Part shown: positions 14,815 through 17,847 of the stretch, piece after piece
Numbering within the stretch: the stretch's first letter is position 1
Layout of the letters: each line of letters begins with the position of its first letter
Assembly (NCBI GenBank): GCA_003538495.1
Contig: DPSD01000149.1
Location: 1 to 17,847, forward strand
DNA length: 17,847 bases
Source of the DNA: Accumulibacter sp.
Lineage (GTDB): Bacteria > Pseudomonadota > Gammaproteobacteria > Burkholderiales > Rhodocyclaceae
Direction of reading: 5' to 3'
Program-made: the position numbers and the translations under genes
Notes under the pieces: generated by a model
What the model was told of the DNA's origin: nothing
The model's database searches: none
What the model saw: the letters and a program-made list of their open reading frames with translations, nothing else

Positions 14815-14864
14815 TTGTCGCAGGGGCGCAAAAACAAACAGGGGGCCGTAGCCCCCTGCGACAA
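14815..14864 (-). repeat. 12-bp inverted repeat overlapping the cheA terminator
   Basis: TTGTCGCAGGGG at 14815-14826 is the exact complement of CCCCTGCGACAA at 14853-14864. The downstream arm (plus-strand coordinates) overlaps one arm of the terminator stem, so the two stems cannot form together. The 26-base loop contains the terminator's other arm and its T tract. Confidence 0.75.
14830..14858 (-). terminator. Rho-independent terminator of the cheY-cheZ-cheA operon
   Basis: On the minus strand, just after the cheA stop, CAGGGGGC pairs with GCCCCCTG (14839-14858) across a TACG loop. This gives an 8-bp stem closed by a C(UACG)G tetraloop, a very stable type, followed at once by TTTGTTTTT (14830-14838). 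Position, stem, loop and T tract all fit an intrinsic terminator that separates cheYZA from flhB. Confidence 0.85.
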
Positions 14865-14879
14865 GTTCCCGCTGCGCGA

Positions 14880-16796
14880 TCAGCTGAAGAACTCCAGTGC
14901 CCGTGAGGGCGCATTGCGCTGATCGCGGTCTGCTTGCGCGGTCAGATCGGCGAGCAATTCCTTCATATCCAGAATCAGCACGATTTGCCCATTCGATAGC
15001 GTCGTCACTCCGGCAACCCCGCGCGGCCGGAAATCGTCAAGCGCCTTGATCACGGCGTCGTCACGGCCGGCGAAGTTGTCTACCGCGAGAATGAAGCTGC
15101 GCTCCGCGGTCTGCATCAGGACGCCGTACTCGGGTCGCTGCACCTGCGGCCAGCCAAGCAACCGCGAGAGGGCAATCACCGGCAGGATTTCACCTCGTAC
15201 GACAACCGTCTCCTTGCCGCCAACCTCCTGCATCCGCTCGTGGTCGATCGGCAGTATTTCCCTGACCATGGCCAGCGGCAAGGCAAACGGCTGCTCACCC
15301 AGGAGCACCAGCAGAACCGGCAGGATCGCCAGGGTCAAGGGCAGCGAAATGATGAATACCGAGCCCTTGCCCAGTTCGGAGCGGATTTCGATCGAACCGT
15401 TGAGTTTCTGGATGTTGGTCTTCACCACATCCATCCCGACGCCACGGCCCGATACCGCCGAGGCCTGCGCCATGGTCGAGAAACCGGGCAGAAAGATCAG
15501 ATTCAGGCTCTGCCGATCGTCCAGGGTATTGGCCTCCTCTTCGCTGATGATGTTCTTTTCGATCGCTTTTGCCCTGATCCGCTCAGGGTTCATGCCACGA
15601 CCATCGTCAGCAATGATCAAGACGATGTGGTCGCCTTCCTGACGCGCCTCGAGACGGACCACGCTCTTCGCCTGCTTGCCAGCCAACTGCCGCTGCTCTG
15701 GCGACTCCACACCGTGATCGACGGCGTTGCGAATGAGGTGCACCAACGGATCAGCCAGATCCTCGATCATCGTCTTGTCGACTTCCGTTTCTTCGCCGAC
15801 CAGCGCCAGTTCAACGTCCTTGCCAAGCTGCCGCGCCAGATCGCGCGCGATTCGCGGGTACTTCTGGAACAGCCGGCCAATTGGCTGCATCCGTGTCTTC
15901 ATCACCGAATTCTGCAAGTCGGAGACCAGCAGGTCGAGTTGGCTGACTGCCTGGTCGAGCGCCTGCAGCGTCTCGGTGTCGTTTCTACCGGCGAGAATGT
16001 CCGCCCGCAGACTGGTGAGCCGGTTCTTGGTCAGCCCGATCTCGCCAGACAGGTTGAGCACTTGATCCAGGCGCGCGGTATCCACCCGGATCGTCGTCTC
16101 GCGAGCGGCGCCCTTCTCTTCCGCACGGCGACCGGATGTGGCGCCACTCACCGCAGCGCCCGGCTTGTCTGTCGCGCGACGCCCTTCTGGCGGGAAATGC
16201 GGCTGCAGCTTGGCTACATCGACGGCCTTTGCTGGCTCGGTTGACGCCGCCGGTACGGCGGGCGCGGCGGACGTAGTCACCGGCGCTGGCGCTACCGTCT
16301 GGCCGACCACGGCCTGATGCAGCGCCTGCCAGTCCGGACCCGCCGCCGACTGCTGGGCGGCAGCCAACTCTGCAGCAAGCGCTGCGCCAGGGCTCCCGAC
16401 GACTTCATCGACCAGTGCAGCGCGCAGGGCGGCCGTCACTTCGGGCGGAGCAGGGGCCGGTTGCCGCCCCTGCGCGATCTCGCCAAACATGTTGCGAACG
16501 CCCTGGGTCGCCGCCATGATGGTATCCATCAACCCCGGTGTCAGCTTTCGCTCGGCGTTGCGCAGCTTGTCGAAAAGATTCTCGGTCAGGTGACAGAGCG
16601 TCACCAGTTCGACCGCATTGAGAAAACCGGCACCGCCCTTGATGGTGTGGAAGCCACGGAAAATGTCGTTGAGCAAGCGGGCGTCGCCGGGGCTCCTCTC
16701 AAGATCAACGAGCTTGTTGTCCACATCCGACAGCAGATCACCGGCTTCCTGCAGGAAATCCTGCAGCAGGTCTTCCATCCCGGCAAATTCACTCAT
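14880..16796 (-). CDS. cheA: CheA, chemotaxis histidine kinase lacking a recognisable P2 domain
   Basis: CheA autophosphorylates under receptor control and passes phosphate to CheY. The 638-residue product has an HPt (P1) domain with phosphorylated His50 in FHTIKGGAGF, then a low-complexity Ala/Pro/Val-rich stretch (about 111-232) in place of a CheY-binding P2 domain. Next come the P3 dimerisation helices (about 236-300), the P4 kinase domain with N box HLIRNAVDHG (353-362), G1 ADDGRGM (396-402), F box LIFLPGFST (433-441) and G2 SGRGVGMD (449-456), and a C-terminal CheW-like P5 domain (about 489-620). AGGAGG lies eight bases before the ATG. It follows cheZ by 10 bases and ends the operon at a clear terminator. 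Confidence 0.95.
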   Translation of the reverse strand: MSEFAGMEDLLQDFLQEAGDLLSDVDNKLVDLERSPGDARLLNDIFRGFHTIKGGAGFLNAVELVTLCHLTENLFDKLRNAERKLTPGLMDTIMAATQGVRNMFGEIAQGRQPAPAPPEVTAALRAALVDEVVGSPGAALAAELAAAQQSAAGPDWQALHQAVVGQTVAPAPVTTSAAPAVPAASTEPAKAVDVAKLQPHFPPEGRRATDKPGAAVSGATSGRRAEEKGAARETTIRVDTARLDQVLNLSGEIGLTKNRLTSLRADILAGRNDTETLQALDQAVSQLDLLVSDLQNSVMKTRMQPIGRLFQKYPRIARDLARQLGKDVELALVGEETEVDKTMIEDLADPLVHLIRNAVDHGVESPEQRQLAGKQAKSVVRLEARQEGDHIVLIIADDGRGMNPERIRAKAIEKNIISEEEANTLDDRQSLNLIFLPGFSTMAQASAVSGRGVGMDVVKTNIQKLNGSIEIRSELGKGSVFIISLPLTLAILPVLLVLLGEQPFALPLAMVREILPIDHERMQEVGGKETVVVRGEILPVIALSRLLGWPQVQRPEYGVLMQTAERSFILAVDNFAGRDDAVIKALDDFRPRGVAGVTTLSNGQIVLILDMKELLADLTAQADRDQRNAPSRALEFFS

Positions 16797-16806
16797 CCTG
16801 GACCTC

Positions 16807-17667
16807 CTAGAATCCCAGACTTCCGAGCAGGTCGTCGACCTGCTGCTGTGTGGCGACGACGTCGCTGCGCCCCTCGGCGTTGATCACCGGCCCGTTGAGC
16901 AGGCTCATCACCGATTCGGTCCGCCGCTCCCCGGGCATGGTCTCGATCAGCACCCCCATCAGTTGCGCCTCGAGTTCCTGCGCTACGGCGATCGTCTTCT
17001 TGATCACCTGCCCCGTAAGATCCTGAAAATCCTGCGCCATCATGATCTCGAGCAACTGCGCCTTGGTCGCTTCGGTCTTCTGCGGCAGACCTTGCTTGAG
17101 GAAAGAACGCGTCTCTTCGGCAAGACGCTTGAATTCGTCAACGCCCATCTGATTGGCATACAGCGCATCCCACTTCGCGGCCAGCGCAGCCGAACCCGCC
17201 TCCAGTTCGTCCTGCAGCGGGTTGGCAATATCGGTTGCGTTCAAGACCCTGCAGGCGGCCTGCTCGGTGAGGTTGGCGATATACGTGAGCCGCTCCCTGG
17301 TGTCCGGTATCCCGGCAACGGTCGTTTCCAGAATGGCGTGGTAGCCGAGTTCGCCAAGCGTGTCGTGCAACTGCCTGGCCATCTGGCCAACGCGTTGAAA
17401 CACCCGGTCGTTGCCGGCCGGCCCAGGCTCTGGTGCGTCCTCCGCGGATGCCGCGGGGTCGGTGCGCTGAGCGGCAACCACGGCCTCGAACAGGGCCTGC
17501 AACTCGTCGCTGTCGTCGACCTCGCCCTCGACCTCGCGCAATTGCTGCATCAACGATGCCTTGACCGACGCTGGCGCGGCAGACGCTGCCGGAGGGGCTC
17601 CCGCAGCAATGCTGTCGAACAGGTCTTCGAGTTCCTTCGAGTCACCCGAGGTGTTGGCGTCGCTCAT
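16807..17667 (-). CDS. cheZ: CheZ, CheY-P phosphatase with long N-terminal extension
   Basis: CheZ removes phosphate from CheY-P and so ends the signal. I place the start at 17667 (MSDANTSG), one base after the cheY stop and with GGTGG upstream, rather than at an in-frame ATG at 17688 inside cheY; this gives 286 residues. The active-site helix has MAQDFQDLTGQVIKK (210-224) with the catalytic Gln220, and the protein ends with QQQVDDLLGSLGF, the CheY-binding peptide. Enterobacterial CheZ has about 214 residues; the extra 70 here are N-terminal and acidic, with two short motifs (ELEDLFDSI and ELQALFEAV) resembling each other and, loosely, the C-terminal peptide. Confidence 0.95.
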   Translation of the reverse strand: MSDANTSGDSKELEDLFDSIAAGAPPAASAAPASVKASLMQQLREVEGEVDDSDELQALFEAVVAAQRTDPAASAEDAPEPGPAGNDRVFQRVGQMARQLHDTLGELGYHAILETTVAGIPDTRERLTYIANLTEQAACRVLNATDIANPLQDELEAGSAALAAKWDALYANQMGVDEFKRLAEETRSFLKQGLPQKTEATKAQLLEIMMAQDFQDLTGQVIKKTIAVAQELEAQLMGVLIETMPGERRTESVMSLLNGPVINAEGRSDVVATQQQVDDLLGSLGF

Positions 17668-17668
17668 C

Positions 17669-17847
17669 TCAGCCACCCATCTTGTCAAAGATCTTCTGCA
17701 GCTTCTCGGCCAGCGTCGCTGCCGTAAAGGGCTTTACGATGTAGCCGCTGGCACCTGCCTGTGCCGCGGCGATGATGTTTTCCTTCTTGGCCTCGGCGGT
17801 GATCATCATCACCGGCAGGTGCTTGAGCGCCGGCGCGCTGCGAATCG
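17669..17847 (-). CDS. cheY: CheY, chemotaxis response regulator (C-terminal 58 residues, cut by window edge)
   Basis: CheY-P binds the flagellar switch and changes rotation. Only the C-terminal 58 residues are inside the window. They contain MMITAEA, with the conserved Thr of the switch, [11 protein letters not shown] with the conserved Lys-Pro of the active site, and the last helix [14 protein letters not shown], which is a standard CheY ending. The gene is the first visible one of cheY-cheZ-cheA, and its TGA lies one base before the cheZ ATG. The phosphorylated Asp and the promoter lie outside the window. Confidence 0.93.
   Translation of the reverse strand, partial: IRSAPALKHLPVMMITAEAKKENIIAAAQAGASGYIVKPFTAATLAEKLQKIFDKMGG

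Noticed and set aside
16618..17727. Plus-strand open frame of 369 codons opposite cheA/cheZ
   Set aside because: Shadow spanning two well-identified genes and their junction; no ribosome site or family features.
1..17847. Mobile elements, CRISPR arrays, tRNA or rRNA genes, phage genes
   Set aside because: No transposase or integrase motifs, no regularly spaced repeats, no tRNA-like folds and no rRNA stretches were seen; gene packing is that of an intact flagellar cluster.

Overview
This window is a dense flagellar and chemotaxis island, about 62-65% GC by eye, and almost every base is assigned to a recognisable motility gene. The best match is a Gram-negative betaproteobacterium of the Rhodocyclales type (Accumulibacter/Dechloromonas/Azoarcus-like). 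This rests on high GC, an L-ring lipoprotein (outer membrane), FlhF/FlhG, a MotC/MotD-type stator, and both sigma54-like and sigma28-like promoters. The taxonomic assignment is inference; no rRNA or other marker gene is present.

Layout, left to right. (1) Positions 32-5111, minus strand: rod/hook operon flgB-flgC-flgD-flgE-flgF-flgG-flgH, read right to left and running off the left edge, where flgI would be expected. (2) Positions 5112-5326: a 215-base divergent control region with a near-consensus sigma54 (-24/-12) promoter for flgB and, further upstream, a cluster of alternating TTGCCGG half-sites. (3) Positions 5327-6913, plus strand: flgA, then a near-perfect sigma28 promoter driving flgM (anti-sigma28) and flgN (chaperone). 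(4) Positions 6923-14706, minus strand: the tightly packed operon flhB-flhA-flhF-flhG-fliA-motC-motD, with start/stop overlaps at most junctions. (5) Positions 14707-14879: an intergenic region with an AT-rich flhB promoter area and the terminator of the chemotaxis operon. (6) Positions 14880-17847, minus strand: cheY (partial at the right edge)-cheZ-cheA.

Together these genes give rod, hook and L-ring parts (FlgB-H), P-ring chaperone (FlgA), export gate (FlhA, FlhB), number and placement control (FlhF, FlhG), the late-gene switch (FliA/FlgM), the stator (MotC/MotD) and the signalling core (CheA, CheY, CheZ). The sigma54 site at the rod/hook operon and the sigma28 site at flgMN fit a tiered hierarchy: middle genes by sigma54 plus an enhancer-binding activator, late genes by FliA.

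I do not see a wholly new system. The points most worth a second look are: an FlhG that lacks two hallmark catalytic residues; a ten-base G/C homopolymer just upstream of the fliA start; two mutually exclusive stems behind cheA; the overlapping palindromes upstream of flgB; and an FlgH whose conserved C-terminal tail is replaced.
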